From Cycas panzhihuaensis (Eukaryota; Cycadophyta): a DNA stretch of 64,000 bases. Made by a program: the position numbers and the translations under genes. The notes under the pieces were generated by a model that worked only from the letters and a program-made list of their open reading frames with translations, was not told where the DNA came from and searched no databases. This document shows, piece after piece, positions 21,121 through 32,765 of the stretch. The stretch spans positions 129,091,741 to 129,155,740 of the forward strand of contig CM041465.1 of the NCBI GenBank assembly GCA_023213395.1. Direction: 5' to 3'. Numbering within the stretch: position 1 is the first letter of the stretch; each line of letters starts with the position of its first letter.

Positions 21121-21634
21121 TGTGTGCTTATACTTACTACATACTATTATGCATATGCCAATAAGTAGGCACAAGAGAATCACAAGTATCAACTAACTCT
21201 ATCATACGCTTAATTCAAGAACATACAACAATCCAATAGTGAAGGGAAAAACCATAATCATTCTATTAACAATGAGTTGCATTTGGTTCTCTCACAACCA
21301 GATGCCAACCGAGAGCAGAACTCAGAGTCCTTACAAGCACAATACACAACAAGCTTAATTACAATTGCGCAAGCACATGGCACGGCATGTCAACAATATG
21401 TTCATATGCACGCACACGCACACACCCTTTTCTTACAAAATATTCTTTATTTATTCCTATCTATACAACCGTTAGTTGTTATAGGTGCTATGGTTCCAAG
21501 ATCAGTTGCAACGACCTGCCCGAAGACTGCCATCCACCGTTTACTTCTCCAAGGCTCATGTGACCGTTTACCATCTTCGTATAGGTTGAAACTGTCTGGT
21601 TGCAACTGTGACTGACACAAGCCAACAACACACA
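21121..21634 (-). repeat. G4 3' LTR
   Basis: TGTGTGCTTATACTTAC ... CAACAACACACA. Contains GGTTGCAACTGTG near its plus-strand right end, the same core as the G4 minisatellite. Confidence 0.9.
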
Positions 21635-21659
21635 TCTCCCTGATCACTATTCTTATGAG

Positions 21660-22534
21660 TGCCCTCACTCGTAATCTTCAAAATTTTCAAAAAATTTTAC
21701 TATCTCCTTCCTTACCCCCTTGAAATCTTTTGAAATTTATTGTTCCTCCTCCTTAATTCTTGCCATTTCTTTGTGAATTCTTTGGGGGCCAAGTCGTTAT
21801 ATTGTGCAAAGTGGAGAAAGTCCATTTTTCTTGCAATGATCATAGAAGATCCCCACATTACGCAACACTTGTAATTGAGCCATTGTGGGTTTGTCTCCTG
21901 AATGCAGCCACTTTACTTCATCCTCTAATTCCTTATTCTGCACCTCCATATAAATCAGATCTCTTCATAATGAAGTGATCATGGACCAAAAACGATTTGC
22001 ATGTTTCGCATCCTCCTATGTTTGCAAAATCCAACCCCCTAATTTATATACAACCTTTTCTAATCTTGGTGGAATTTGTTCCTTGAATTTATCTTGGAAA
22101 ACTTTTACTGAATGCCATACTCTGGTTGTGTCTCCTACCTAATGCATAATAAATTTAATCAAAAATTCCAACTTAGCTTCATAGGCGGCTGACTGATCTT
22201 CTGCCTTTTGGATTCTTTGCATGTTAGGAGGTGGACATCTATTTTGGTCTTCCAATTCATTGATCAATTGCCTAGTAGCCAAAAAGGAAGTCATCTAATA
22301 TGCCACATTGTGTGGTTTACATTCCATTAGATTGATTCCCCCCTCCAAAATTTCTTCATTAAAATCGAAATCAACCTCAGCTGGCAGACTATTCAAAATC
22401 CTTATTATTTCTTGTTGCCTCTTTTTTGTCACAAGTTTCTTTCTCTTTTTTCTCTTTTCCTCTGATCTTGTCAGCTTATTTGGTTGTTGTCTTGGCTGGA
22501 GGTAATCTTCTAGGATTTCTTGCTTGACTGTCAA
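21660..22534 (-). pseudogene. G4 extra ORF 2, long coiled-coil
   Basis: Minus strand, one frame from 22534 downwards with several stops. It begins with a very basic stretch (SEEKRKKRKKLVTKKR), then RILNSLPAEVDFDFNEE, RQLINELEDQNRCPPP, QSAAYEAKLEFLIKF and LEDEVKWLHSGDKP, i.e. mostly charged, heptad-rich helix. Position (last gene before the LTR) and character match aORF2 of G1, although it is longer and I see no direct sequence match. Function unknown. Confidence 0.45.
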
Positions 22535-22749
22535 CCCCTCTACTCCTTCCTTTTATTTACCCTTTTTAATTTCTTCCCTTCTCCTCCTCTCTGCTTCCTC
22601 ATTTGCGATAGTGGTCTTCTTTTGTTTCTTTTTTTCTTCGACTGACGAGGTTGCCTCTTCTTACTGCCTTTTTTCTTGTCCATCATCATGTATTATTGAT
22701 GGAGGGCTATTTACATGACGTTTTTGCAAGAACCAATCCTTTACTTTCT

Positions 22750-23400
22750 CCTAAATTTGATTCAACCATTCTTTCTCCTGTTTTTTGAAATGTTCTGCCT
22801 ACCTTGTCAGGACTGATTATCCTTGTTCGGCTTGGGGTAAATCCAACCCAGGACATTGAGAATACAATAGACCTTGAAACAAGGTCTAATGATAAAAGAC
22901 TGCAAATTGAATACTGATTTTAATATCATTTAATTTTTCCTAAAGCTAAGCCCAATTAAATTTTTTCCCTGTGCCACTCTGAGGAGCATGGATATCATCT
23001 CTGTTGGCACATATAGATTCTTTTGGCTCAAAATGACTAGTAAAGAGAAAATGAGCTACCAAATGCCTTTGTTCTGCTGTAATTCCTATAATTCAAATAC
23101 CAGAGGTAGAAGCATCTGATACCTAGCTCCTAGCTGTTTTGCCGCCTGATCTCAAGGGATTCTTTTGTCTTTTGGAACCTCTTGGCTAGAATTGGGTAGG
23201 CTTGAAATCCTGGCAATGGCTTGAGTCGACATATCCAACAACCTAGGTTGGTGTGTTATCAAACAAACCATTATAGAGAGAAAACTCATAACTACTGGGA
23301 ATAATCCTGTTTGAATGTATTGGGCAAATCTTGCCTTAGTCAGTTTCACTTTTCTCTCATCTTCCTCTGGCATCATATTCCATTATATTCTAATCCGTTC
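22750..23400 (-). pseudogene. G4 extra ORF 1, counterpart of G1 aORF1
   Basis: Minus strand. ORF 23376-23152 reads KARFAQYIQTGLFPVV and AIARISSLPNSSQEVPKDKR, lining up with ADIVHTITGLPKEGEVPLGTKR in G1. Downstream, NLYVPTEMISMLLRVAQGK lines up with KYTYIQGGMMQVLLKIRDG. It is interrupted by stops. It confirms that the extra gene is a stable part of this gypsy group. Confidence 0.55.
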
Positions 23401-24224
23401 ATCATCCATTTCTTGAAAATTGATTTGAATGCCTACCTTCATTTCTACCTTCCTATTAACGCCTCCTGTGCTCATTCTACTTTCGGTTGATAACCTTGCT
23501 CCAATTTTTCTTGACTAGTTGCATTCTGTCGCGTATCGTCTACAAAGCCAGAATCATTGAAAATATAGGATATATTCTATAGGTTGCAACCAAGTCACAT
23601 TTATTATCTTCATTATGCATGTTAGCCACTTGTTACCGTCTAATATGGCAACACTCCTCCCACTACTTCTCATTTCGGCTCTTTAATTACTTGTCATTAT
23701 GATTTGATATGTGATCATAGCTCTTTGGTAGCCAAATCTCTGTTGCTGTAACTGTTTTGATGGTAAGTATGACCTCCTCAATCTTTTTGCTTTTTCAAAA
23801 ATCTTCTTAATCTACTATCTTAATTCCTTGCCTTTACTATGGAATAATCGTAACATGAGTTACAATTTCCTAATTGCTGATTCCCACAAGGCTAATGCGA
23901 TCTGTTTCCGATCGTCTTGCTTGCTGAACTATCATTTTTCTTATCTGAACTGCAATCATCTTCCTTGAGGGAGCAATTTTCCTTTATTCCTGCTTACCAT
24001 TTTCTTTCTCCGACTTGCTATCTTTGTCCCATTTTCTTTTGTCTATAACTATCATCTTTCTATATCAGGTTGTGACAATTTGTCCAAGACTAGGACTTCT
24101 TTTATTCCCAGTCACAATTGCTTCCCTTTTTTACTATGACGTTTTACAAATTTTCTCTACAGCTTCAGGTTACAATATTCTCATTCTTGGTTGCCCTTTT
24201 TCTTTTCTTTTTTTCCGATTCAAT
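23401..24224 (-). other. G4 region between minisatellite and extra ORF 1
   Basis: No recognised gene; pyrimidine-rich on the plus strand, with scattered GTTGCAAC-like words that look like diverged minisatellite units (23580-24300). Confidence 0.35.
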
Positions 24225-24925
24225 TCTTAGTTGCAATTGCCTACTTTTTCGGTTGCAACTATCTATTATAGTGTTGTAATTTCCTATACCCTTAGTTGCA
24301 ACCGTTGTCTTCTCAGTTACAACTGTTTTCGACTGAGGTTGCAACTTCTATCCTCTTCTTTACATCCCAGGTTGCAACCACTTGCTTTCCAAGTCACAAC
24401 CATTTGCTTCTTAGGTTGCAACTTTGGTCTTCTTAGTTACTACCATTTACATCCTAGGTTGCAACAACTAGCTCCAGGTTACAACCTTGTTTGTCTCCAG
24501 TTGCAATTGTTGCTTCCCAAGTTGCAACCTTTTGCGTCCTAGGTTGCAACTACTGCGTCTCAAGTTGCAACCACTGCTTCTCGGTTTGCAACCTTTTGCG
24601 TCTCAGGTTGCAACCACTGCTTCTCGGTTTGCAACCTTTTGCATCCCAGGTTAGAATTGTTACTTCCCAAGTTGCAACCCTTTGCATCCCAGGTTGCAAC
24701 CACTGATTCCTAGGTTGCAACCTTCTATATCCTAGGTTGCAACCTTTTGCATCCTAGGCTGCAACTGTTGCTTCCCAGGTTGCAACACTCTGCATCCCAG
24801 GTTGCAACCTTTTGCATTCCAAGTTGCAACCATTGCTTCCCAAGTTTCAACCTTCTACGTCCCACATTGCAACTGTTGGTTCCTAGGTTGCAACCTTCTA
24901 TATCCCAAGTTGCAACCACTGCCAA
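24225..24925 (-). repeat. G4 minisatellite, 22 bp unit with GGTTGCAACC palindrome
   Basis: About thirty imperfect units of roughly 22 bp, e.g. TTGCAACCTTTTGCATCCCA and TTGCAACCACTGCTTCTCGG in partial alternation. Most units carry GGTTGCAACC, a perfect 10 bp palindrome. It lies between integrase and extra ORF 1. Open frames run through it on both strands only because the repeat lacks stops. Confidence 0.85.
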
Positions 24926-25079
24926 AAAAAATTCCTATATTTCCCTTGATTAAGGAATATCTGCTCCCATAGTTTCTACCCCTTTTTATTTTATTTTATT
25001 TATTTATTTATGTATTTTTAGCTTGTTATGTATCGTTTCAATTGATTTCCATTGATTGCTTTTTTGAGCAACATTCTAT

Positions 25080-26098
25080 CAAGTTGTTGGAGTTGTACTG
25101 CTCCATTGGGTCTAATACAATTTAACTTATATGGACCAAGCCACCACAACTTTAATTTTCCTGGCTTTATGCAAAATTTGATGTCATACAAAAGTACAAG
25201 ATCTCCTTCTTGGAACTGAGGTACTTTGAGATGTTGATTATGCCATGCTTTGTATCTCTATTTTTTTGCTTTTAATTCCCATAAAGCCCTAGCTCTTTTC
25301 TCATCCATTCTCGTTAATTCAATGAGTCGCTGCTCCTTTGAATCTTCCTCTAATAGTCTCAGCTGTAGGGCCACTCGTAGGCTTTTCATTTGGAATTTGA
25401 GAGGAGGTACTACTTTTAGCCTATAAACTAACTAGAACGGTGTTTGTTTATGTGGTCTTTTATCATTGTTCTATCTGACCATAATATCGACTGGAGTCGC
25501 TCTGCCCAATCCGTTCTCTCTTCGTTGCAGATTTTGGACAATGCTAATTTTACAATTTTATTTGTGCTCTCTACTTGTCCGTTTGCTCGGGGATAATACA
25601 GAGAGGATTTAGAATGCTGAATCATGAACTCCTTTGTAATATGCTCGATTGTCTTGTTCAAAAAACTGCTTCCTTGATCGAGGGGTAGCCAAATCGAATG
25701 ATGATCATTTCATACAAAAATCAAGTTGTACTTTGGGCATCACATGTTCTCATTGGTTTTTCTTCAGTCCAATTGGTTAAGAAATCTGTAGCTACCAAAA
25801 TATATCTTGCATTTGTCTGTTTGGCTAGTGGACTAATGGGTCCAACAAAATCCAATTCCCATTTATCAAATGGTGCGTGGGCTAGAATAGGATGTAAAGG
25901 GATCAAATGATTCTTTGTTGGCTTCTTGACTTGTTGGCACACATCAAAGTTGTGAACCCACTTTTCTATGTCCTGAAACAACGTAGGCCACCAAAGTCTA
26001 GCTAATAATTTTTTTTTAGCTGTGGGTTTGACACCTTGATGATTTGCTATGACACCTTCATGCACTTCTCTGATGACAACTTCCACCTCATGTTCCAT
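25080..26098 (-). pseudogene. G4 integrase
   Basis: Minus strand. ORF 26098-25721: zinc region (REVHEGVIANHQG ... FDVCQQVKKPT), core DFVGPISPLAKQ with the first Asp and YILVATDF. After frame changes, ORF 25661-25428: MIQHSKSSLYYPRANGQVES with the catalytic Glu. The C-terminal region follows to about 25080 (DLVLLYDIKFCIKPGKL, WWLGPY). The middle Asp (SDQG) region near 25670-25700 is frame-shifted. Same family as G1 integrase. Confidence 0.85.
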
Positions 26099-26399
26099 TA
26101 TACATCACCTCAACACATGGCCTGGTCCTAATTTAATTTGTATAGCATCCCTTGAATCAATTAAAAGGAAAACATTTTTCGAATAAAACTTTGTCGTTCA
26201 ACTTGTTCCATGCCTAATGGTGTTTGTCCTATAGACAGATACTATGCAATATCTTCGTAACATTTTGGTACTGCTTCAATAGAGAATAATTCTATCTCTG
26301 CAAAGTCATCTTGGATTCTCGAGTTGGTTCTCCTTCTGCATCCCTTGATAACAAGTTTGGGATTACATGTTTATTTCCTTTTTTCACTACAATTTAGAA

Positions 26400-26820
26400 G
26401 TTAAACTCTTGAAATAACATTAGCCATCGGTTGATTCTTCCCTGCAAAATGGGTTTGTTAACCAGATATTGCAAGGCTTGGTGGTCTAGCGAAAAAAACA
26501 AATGGATTAGCTAATAAGTAATGCCTAAATTTTTTAAGGACGTAGACCATGCTCAAGCCTTCTTATTCCGTCATCGAGTAATTTTGTTCTGCTTCTGTTA
26601 ACTTGTGACTTGCAAAGTATATCGGTAGATCTACTTTGTTGTCTTCTAGTTGTGTTAATACACACCCAATAGCAAGTAAGGAGGCATCTACATGTACATG
26701 GAACAATTTGTCCCAATCAAGAAATCGCAGTATTGGTGCTTGGTCGACTTTCTTATTTAGAAGCTCAAATGCAAGCTGTTGTTGTAACTTCCATTGCCAC
26801 CTAGCTTTCTTTTTTAGCAA
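26400..26820 (-). pseudogene. G4 RNase H
   Basis: Minus strand ORF 26820-26563: HVHVDASLLAIGCVLTQ, YFASHKLTEAEQNYSMTE. After a frameshift, YVLKKFRHYLLANPF and LVNKPILQGRINRWLMLF. Equivalent to G1 3603-4060. The spacer to integrase (LFSIEAVPKCYEDIA) is also present. Confidence 0.85.
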
Positions 26821-26930
26821 GGCTTCTAAGGGATTAGCTATCTGGGCATAATTTTTTATGAACTTTGATAGTATCCCATCATTCCTAAGAGTCCCTTAAC
26901 CCGCTTTTGTGTTTTAGGTACAGGAAAGTT

Positions 26931-27716
26931 TTAAATTACAACTACTTTGTTGGGGTCAGTAAACAATCCATTTTGTGAAACCACATGACCCAACAAAGTC
27001 CCAGAGGAAACCGTGAATGTACACTTCGTAGGATTTAGCCACAATTTGCTCTTTCTACAGATTTCGAGCATCAAACGTAAACAACCAAGATGATTATTTA
27101 ACAAGGTGAATAACGTCCAATCATCTAAAAATACCTCAATTATTTTCTCAATAGTTTGATTAAAAATATTGAGGATCACTCTTTGAAACGTAGTTGGAGC
27201 ATTGGTTAGTCTGAATGGCATAACTCTAACTGCATATGTACCCCATTCTGTAACAAATGTTGTCTATAGTTGGTCTTTAGTCGCAATCCGCACTTGACTA
27301 TATCCGTTGAATCCATCTGTGATTGAATAAACTTTGTGCCCTGCAACGTTTTTCAAAATATCTTCAGTGAATGGAATTGGGAATGGGTCTTTATTTGTTA
27401 CTTTATTTAGAGCCTTGTAATCCACACAAACTCTAAATTTCCCATTATTTTTTGGAACAACTACAACTAGACTCACCCACTCGCTATTTTCTATCTCAAA
27501 GATATAGTTTGCTTCAAGTAACTTATTTAGTTTTGCTTTAACTTTTTCTTTGTACTTTGGATTTATGTTGTATTGTCGTTGCCTTAGAAGTCTGGCCCCT
27601 TCTATTAAGTCTATCTTATGTTCGCCTAATTCAAGCGGAATGCCTTCTAAATCTTTATAGGACCATGCAAAAACATCTTTATATTCCAAAAACAATGAGG
27701 TAACTTGTTGTACCAT
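26931..27716 (-). pseudogene. G4 reverse transcriptase
   Basis: Minus strand, one frame with a single in-frame TAG at 27264-27266. Motifs: FAWSYKDLEGIPLELGEHKID, WVSLVVVVPKNNGKFRVCVDYK, YSITDGFNGYSQVRIATKDQ, then [14 protein letters not shown] and the catalytic box EVFLDDWTLF, and LWLNPTKCTFTV with GTLLGHVV. All catalytic Asp residues are present. The best-preserved RT of this gypsy group in the window. Confidence 0.92.
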
Positions 27717-28002
27717 CTCTGCGTCCCAATAATCTCGTAAATTAATAATTTGGGGTTGTTCTTGTGTTCCAATATTAATTTCCTACAATTTAAGCTTTTC
27801 CCCTTCCATTGTTTTGGCATCTAGACTCACCTCATATGCTGGAGTGTCATTTATGATGCATTCTCCATATTCTACTATGGAGTAGCCTAGAGGAAAAGTT
27901 TGTTTATTTTCTTCTTCTTCTCTATTTATGTGAAAGCAATTTTTTTCTTCTTCCATAGTTTTTTCTTTGAAAATTTAAAAAATTTCTTTAATTTGTTTAT
28001 CT

Positions 28003-28440
28003 TTATTGTGGTATGCAAAAGTTTGGTAAAAATTCTTTATCATTATGTCCCAATCTACTATACTTTCTCACAATGATTATACCAAATTGTAGAAATTCCT
28101 TTAAACGTTGGTCCCCATCGTTGCGCCCATTCCCTTTTTGAGATTTCATTAATTGTCCATGACTGGACACAATTCTGTACATGTAGATAAGGATCATCTC
28201 CATTCCAGAATGAGGGCAATTTGTGTAATTGGAATCTATTTAAAAAAATTTTACTTGCCTCTTCCCAATAATCAAATTCATATGCAACATACCACAATAG
28301 CTTGAGCTACCAAAGAACATGGAAACACAAGATACCAAAGTTGTTGCTGCCATTTATTTTTCATTATAGCAATACATTTTTCCAAATGTTTTTGTGCTTG
28401 CTATGAATAACCATCATATTTAGGAAATTCAAAAGTTATT
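28003..28440 (-). pseudogene. G4 second capsid-like region
   Basis: Minus strand, between protease and RT. Reads FEFPKYDGYS ... AQKHLEKCIAIM ... LVFPCSLVAQAI, then FDYWEEASKIFLNRF, and a second unit DDPYLHVQNCVQSWTI ... REWAQRWGPTFKGISTIWY. The first part has the F-x-G ... HL ... W pattern of a retrotransposon capsid. It corresponds to 1840-2440 in G1 and 10150-10680 in G2, more diverged. Confidence 0.55.
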
Positions 28441-28502
28441 TCAGCACAAACTAAATTTCCTTGTATAATTCTTTCTATTTGCGACGGTTCTAGTTGCACT
28501 TC

Positions 28503-29330
28503 CTACTTACCTTCGTGATCTAAAGAATCTATACATAATTCTAAATGGTAACAAGAAGGTGATTCTTCTTCTTCCCAAGCATTATGGAGCCAGTTTAGCA
28601 TATAAGATGACAAAGGGCTACTTGGCAAAATTGGTTGCATTTGGAATGCAGTTTCCAAAGAGGGCCTGATTGTTGATTCTATTGTGGCCATAGTGGATGA
28701 TGCTTTTCCTTCACCTTTGATTTTTTCTATTTGTGGTCCATTTGAGCATAAAAGAAAAGTCACTGGCTAGTAGTGTGAATGTGTGCTTACCCCAATCTTG
28801 GATAGCTTCTATGGCCAAAAGCCAAGGCCTCCCCAATAGGGCTAGATAAGTCTTCCTCTGACCTTGCATTCGCACCACTGCAAAATCTAATAACACTGTA
28901 ACATCTGCAACTATTACTGGGACATTCGGTAAAGTACCCATGGATCTTACCTGTAATTGATTTGCCAACTTGATCGAATAGTATGAGGTAACTACATTGG
29001 GTCTTCCTAAGGCTATCCAAGAGGATTCTGGTAGGACGTTTACCCTTAAACCTCCATCCAAAATCGTTTACATAAAGTTGTTCCAAAAACCATCATTGGA
29101 ACTCTTGGATCTACTCTAGTGTCTTTAATGACCCTTAGTATTGGTTTTTCAATCTGTTCCAATACCAATTGTTGAAAGCAGTCTACTTTCCACCATTTAA
29201 AAACAACTGATATAGGAATTGAAACTCCTAATTTAGTAAGCACATCTTTTACCATTTGCAACCTTTGCCAAGGATTCGTATCTTCCTGTATTGCTTGTGT
29301 TTGTGTTGTTCTCCTTTTATAGTGCAAGCC
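28503..29330 (-). pseudogene. G4 gag-protease spacer, protease and linker
   Basis: Minus strand. ORF 29327-29046 is the spacer (WQRLQMVKDVLTKLGVSIP). ORF 29061-28711 is the protease: MDGGLRVNVLPESSW, YYSIKLANQLQVRSMG, VTVLLDFAVVRM and LLGRPWLL. The triplet is D-G-G. ORF 28763-28503 is an acidic linker with LSSYMLNWLHNAWEEEES. The protease is one of the most complete here (about 115 residues). Confidence 0.78.
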
Positions 29331-29360
29331 TTTGAATCTTTGCTCTTGCTGAAGTTCTTC

Positions 29361-29860
29361 CTATTGGGCTTCTCCCATGGCTTCTTGAAGAATTTTTACC
29401 GCTTCTTTCAACCATTGCTTTTCTACTGTTGGGTCTGGAAAATTCTTTTGAGGATGAGGCCCCGTTATCTTACCACTACATTTTTGAAGATATATAGGCG
29501 ATCCTTTGTCTGAAACTACGTCTACTAGATTTGCATTTTGTATCTTCATGTTCTTTGGGCAGTTTGCCCATTCATGGTCTGATGGTCCACACTCCTTGCA
29601 AATAAATTTCCCTCCTTTTTTCTCTAGTGGACATTGAAATCGATAGCGTCCCTATCTTTGACATAAAAAACAACAAATTGGTTGTTTTTCCCTTATACTG
29701 CTCTGTCATTTTTCGTTCTGGTCTTTGAAAATATACATTGTGCGTTGCTCCTTCGTTGTTTTTTGGTCTGAAGAAACATTCCCAAGTTTTGTGATTATTT
29801 CTTTGACAATTATCACACCATTTTGAGGATCCACCATGTTCATTTTTCAAATGTCTTTAC
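29361..29860 (-). pseudogene. G4 nucleocapsid with three zinc knuckles
   Basis: Minus strand. First knuckle CDNCQRNNHKTWEC is intact. After a frame change a second one reads CFLCQR-GRYRFQC with a stop and His replaced by Tyr, and a third CKECGPSDHEWANC is intact. The spacer follows (ORF 29549-29361). G2 and G3 support four knuckles in the family; G4 shows three. Confidence 0.75.
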
Positions 29861-29893
29861 TAATTGCAAGGTGGGGGACACCAAATGTTCTGT

Positions 29894-30620
29894 CTAGATT
29901 TTTCTAGATATAAACGAGATAATTTTGCACGTAACTTTTCTAACTCCTGATTCTATTGCATACTTTGATAGAACAGAAATCAGTGGTTGTTGTTTTAATG
30001 CTTCCACTTCTTTCTTCAAGGCTTCAATCTCTAGGTTCGTACCCATTTGTGGTGTTTGCAAAACTTGAGCTCTAATGCCTGTTATTGGAAGATATGTTGA
30101 AGATTGCATTGCCATCTGGGAGTAAGTGGACTTCATCTGATTTTCAAATTTTAGAGCTAACTCCCTCACTTGCTTGTAGTTGTCCATTGGATGCAACATT
30201 ACCTTGTCCCTGATTTGTGGTATCAATCTTTGCACAAGTATTTCATGGTGAGCATGGGATTTATTACTGATGCAGCTTGCATCTTATTCATAATAACTCT
30301 CATTCTTCCATCAAAATCATTAACAGATTCCTCATGATATTGTCGAATCTCCTCCAAAACCTGCAAGATGGCTATTGGATCCTTAAGCTTTTGGAATCTG
30401 TTCAGAAATTGTTCTTGCAATTGATCCTAATTCAACTGTTGTGCCGCTACGTATTGAAACCATGCAAGTGTTGATCCTCTTAATGGTGGAAAAAAAGAGC
30501 TTTTATTTCATTTTGGTCCATAATTTTTTTAATTTGAACCATATTTTTAAATAGAGCCAAGTGGTCACCCGGATTTATAGATCCATCAAACTGCAAAGTT
30601 GAAAACATTGAATCACTTCA
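29894..30620 (-). pseudogene. G4 gag capsid
   Basis: Minus strand. Starts near 30610 with LQFDGSINPGDHLALFKNM and LRGSTLAWFQYVAAQQ, then ORF 30420-30223 (LQEQFLNRFQKLKD, VNDFDGRMRVIMNK) and after a frameshift ORF 30235-29894 (LIPQIRDKVMLHPMDNYKQ, a heptad-rich segment IEALKKEVEALKQQ). A standard retrotransposon-gag domain, separate from the second one at 28003-28440. Upstream to 31340 is a decayed amino region. Confidence 0.85.
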
Positions 30621-31344
30621 TACAATAATATAAGGGGTCATACCTCGTTGATTTGTTCCGCTAAATACCCCGCTTTGTCCACCTGCAGGTGGTGTGTTAC
30701 TACACATACCTCCTCCCAAACTGCTACTTAGACTTTCCATTGGTAGCTTGAAGAGAGGATTTATTATATGACTCGGAGTTCAAATTTCCAATAAATGATG
30801 ATTCCACGCTTGTTCTGCCATGCTGTATACTCCTAATTCAATGGAATTCTCCTCGTGCACTAAGATTTCTCGTGAATCTTCTACTAGAATCAAATCTTGT
30901 TGCCAATCTCCGAGTTGAGAAGCGTCTTTGCTCAATATTTCTTCCTTTCACAAAATTTCTTTTCTAGTCTCTGATTGTTGTTGTTGGCTTTTATTCCCCA
31001 CAAGCTTTAATTGTATTGGTTCCTCTTTTGTGGGTTCCTCTTCCACCACACACCTCTAGTCGTCTTTAATTTCTGTCTGTGCTTCAATTACAATGTTTAT
31101 GCCTTGCTTTTGCTCCTCTGCTTCACCATCATTTCTTGACTTTCTCCTCTCTATCGAGTGTGCAGATGGTCACCTCTTCACCTGCTTTTTGGCGTTACCA
31201 CAAATTTGGGTTTTTGTATTCCTGTCTGAAGCCTGTCTTTCTCCTAACGTTTACCACGATCACGGTGCTATTTAGCTTCCGCCTGGGTGGCATAGAAGAG
31301 GACCCCAGTACTCTACTCAACTTTATCCATTCTACCCGTCTTAG
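30621..31344 (-). other. G4 leader and degenerate gag amino region
   Basis: No ORF I can support. The minus strand is Glu/Lys-rich in broken frames, like the acidic and basic amino region of G2 gag. Confidence 0.4.
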
Positions 31345-31365
31345 GTTCAAACGACAACAAAACCA
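31345..31365 (-). other. G4 primer-binding site
   Basis: On the minus strand, one T after the LTR, TGGTTTTGTTGTCGTTTGAA. As in G2 it could be a decayed tRNA-Asp complement (TGGCGCCGTTGCCGG), with changes that are mostly C to T. Confidence 0.45.
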
Positions 31366-31366
31366 A

Positions 31367-31883
31367 TGTGTGCTTCTACTTACTACATACTATTATGTAT
31401 ACGCCAATAAGTAGGCACAAGAGAATCACAAGTATCAATTAACTCTGTCATACGCTTAATTCAAGAACATACAACAATCCATCAATGGAGGGAAAAACCA
31501 TTGTCATTCTATTAACGATAGATTGCGTCTGGTTCTCTCACAACCAAACGCCAACCTGGAGCAATACACAGAGTCCTTTCAAGCATAATACACATCAAGT
31601 TTAATTACAATCATGCAAGCACATAGCGTGCCGCGTCAGCAATACGTTCATACGCACGCACACACACACACACACTTCTTTCTTACAAATTTTTTTTATT
31701 TATTCCTGTCTATACAACCGTTAGTTGTTGCGGGTGTTGCGGTTTCAAAATTAGTTGCAATGGCCCACCCGAAGTCTATCGTCCACCGTTTACTTCCTTG
31801 AGGCTCATGTGACTGCTTATCATCTTCGTACAGGTTGCAATTGTCTGGTTGCAACTGTGACCAACACAAGCCCACAACACACA
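31367..31883 (-). repeat. G4 5' LTR
   Basis: TGTGTGCTTCTACTTAC ... CCCACAACACACA; partner of 21121-21634. Includes a short CA microsatellite near 31658-31676 that is longer than in the other copy. Confidence 0.9.
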
Positions 31884-32765
31884 TGACAGGGCACAGTTGT
31901 TGAGCTAGGACATCGTATTTCAAAAAGAGTGATTGAGTATAGGAATTTGCCAACAAATTCTAAATGCACTAGGGAGAATCAAGGAAATATTGGAAAGGTA
32001 CATACATGATTGAAACGGTGTATGAGAATGGTATTGTCCAATTGAGGAAACTAGCAAGCCAATTACTGCTTGAAATGGTCATGGGCAATAAACTCAAACC
32101 TTAGGGTAGAGCAAATTTCCTGGAGGAGTCGATCAGGTGTAACATAATGTGTTGCTTGATATTGTGGGCAATTGAGGTTGTCCCAATACTAGGGAGTTCG
32201 ATTCCATCCTGATGCAAAAATACAAAAATACAAAAAAATAAAAAAAATAAAAAAATAACTGTAATTCAAATATCATACATCTGAGCAAGATCATTTGGCA
32301 ATTATTAATGGGAGTGGAAAAAGAAAAATAAACAAAAAAAGGACCCAAAAAAGGAACTTTTAAGTCATTGCTCTTGAAAAGTACACTATGTGTTCCAAAA
32401 TTGGAATGGGAACTAGAATGAATAGATTAAATGCTCGCATAGTGACCTTTTTCACTATGCGTTTTTGCTCGCGTCATGTCACAAGAACGTTTGTAGAAAC
32501 TTGTAGATTAAAAGATGAATAGTGCTTGATTTTCACCATTTGAAGAAAAACAAACCCTAGATGATCAAAATCATTTGCACTAGAAGTGAAGTGTCTAACA
32601 GGCATGAGTTCTCAATAATGCATGTAGGGAACATTTACAACGATGCATGACCTATAATATGTCTAGTTATAGGAATGAATCCAATTTTGAAAAAATCCTT
32701 GCAAATCACTTGATTTTATTACATTTCAATTGCTATTCTATCCAATAGTACAATCACAGGTTAGG
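31884..32765 (+). pseudogene. G3 integrase tail and 3' untranslated region
   Basis: About 31985-32105 reads MIETVYENGIVQLRKL and GNKLKP, matching the integrase end of G1 (ENGSVQLREIDG ... SRLKPYIE). An A-rich stretch (32215-32270) and one hairpin-like unit (32375-32465) follow, both with counterparts in G1. No other gene. Confidence 0.6.

Larger units (their letters stand above)
21121..31883 (-). mobile_element. G4: Ty3/gypsy element with both LTRs, Athila/Tat-like
   Basis: Minus strand. LTRs 21121-21634 and 31367-31883 (514 and 517 bp) enclose gag, three knuckles, protease, the second capsid-like region, RT, RNase H, integrase, a 22 bp minisatellite and two extra ORFs. The LTRs start TGTG and end CACA. 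The flanks AGGCA and TGACA agree at 3 of 5 positions only, so the TSD has decayed or the flank was altered. LTRs differ at roughly one base in eight, so it is an old insertion. Many stops; not autonomous. Confidence 0.9.

Noticed and set aside
24225-24925. CRISPR-like array of GTTGCAACC units
   Set aside because: The spacing is one short 22 bp unit with no unique spacers, in a plant retroelement; it is a minisatellite.
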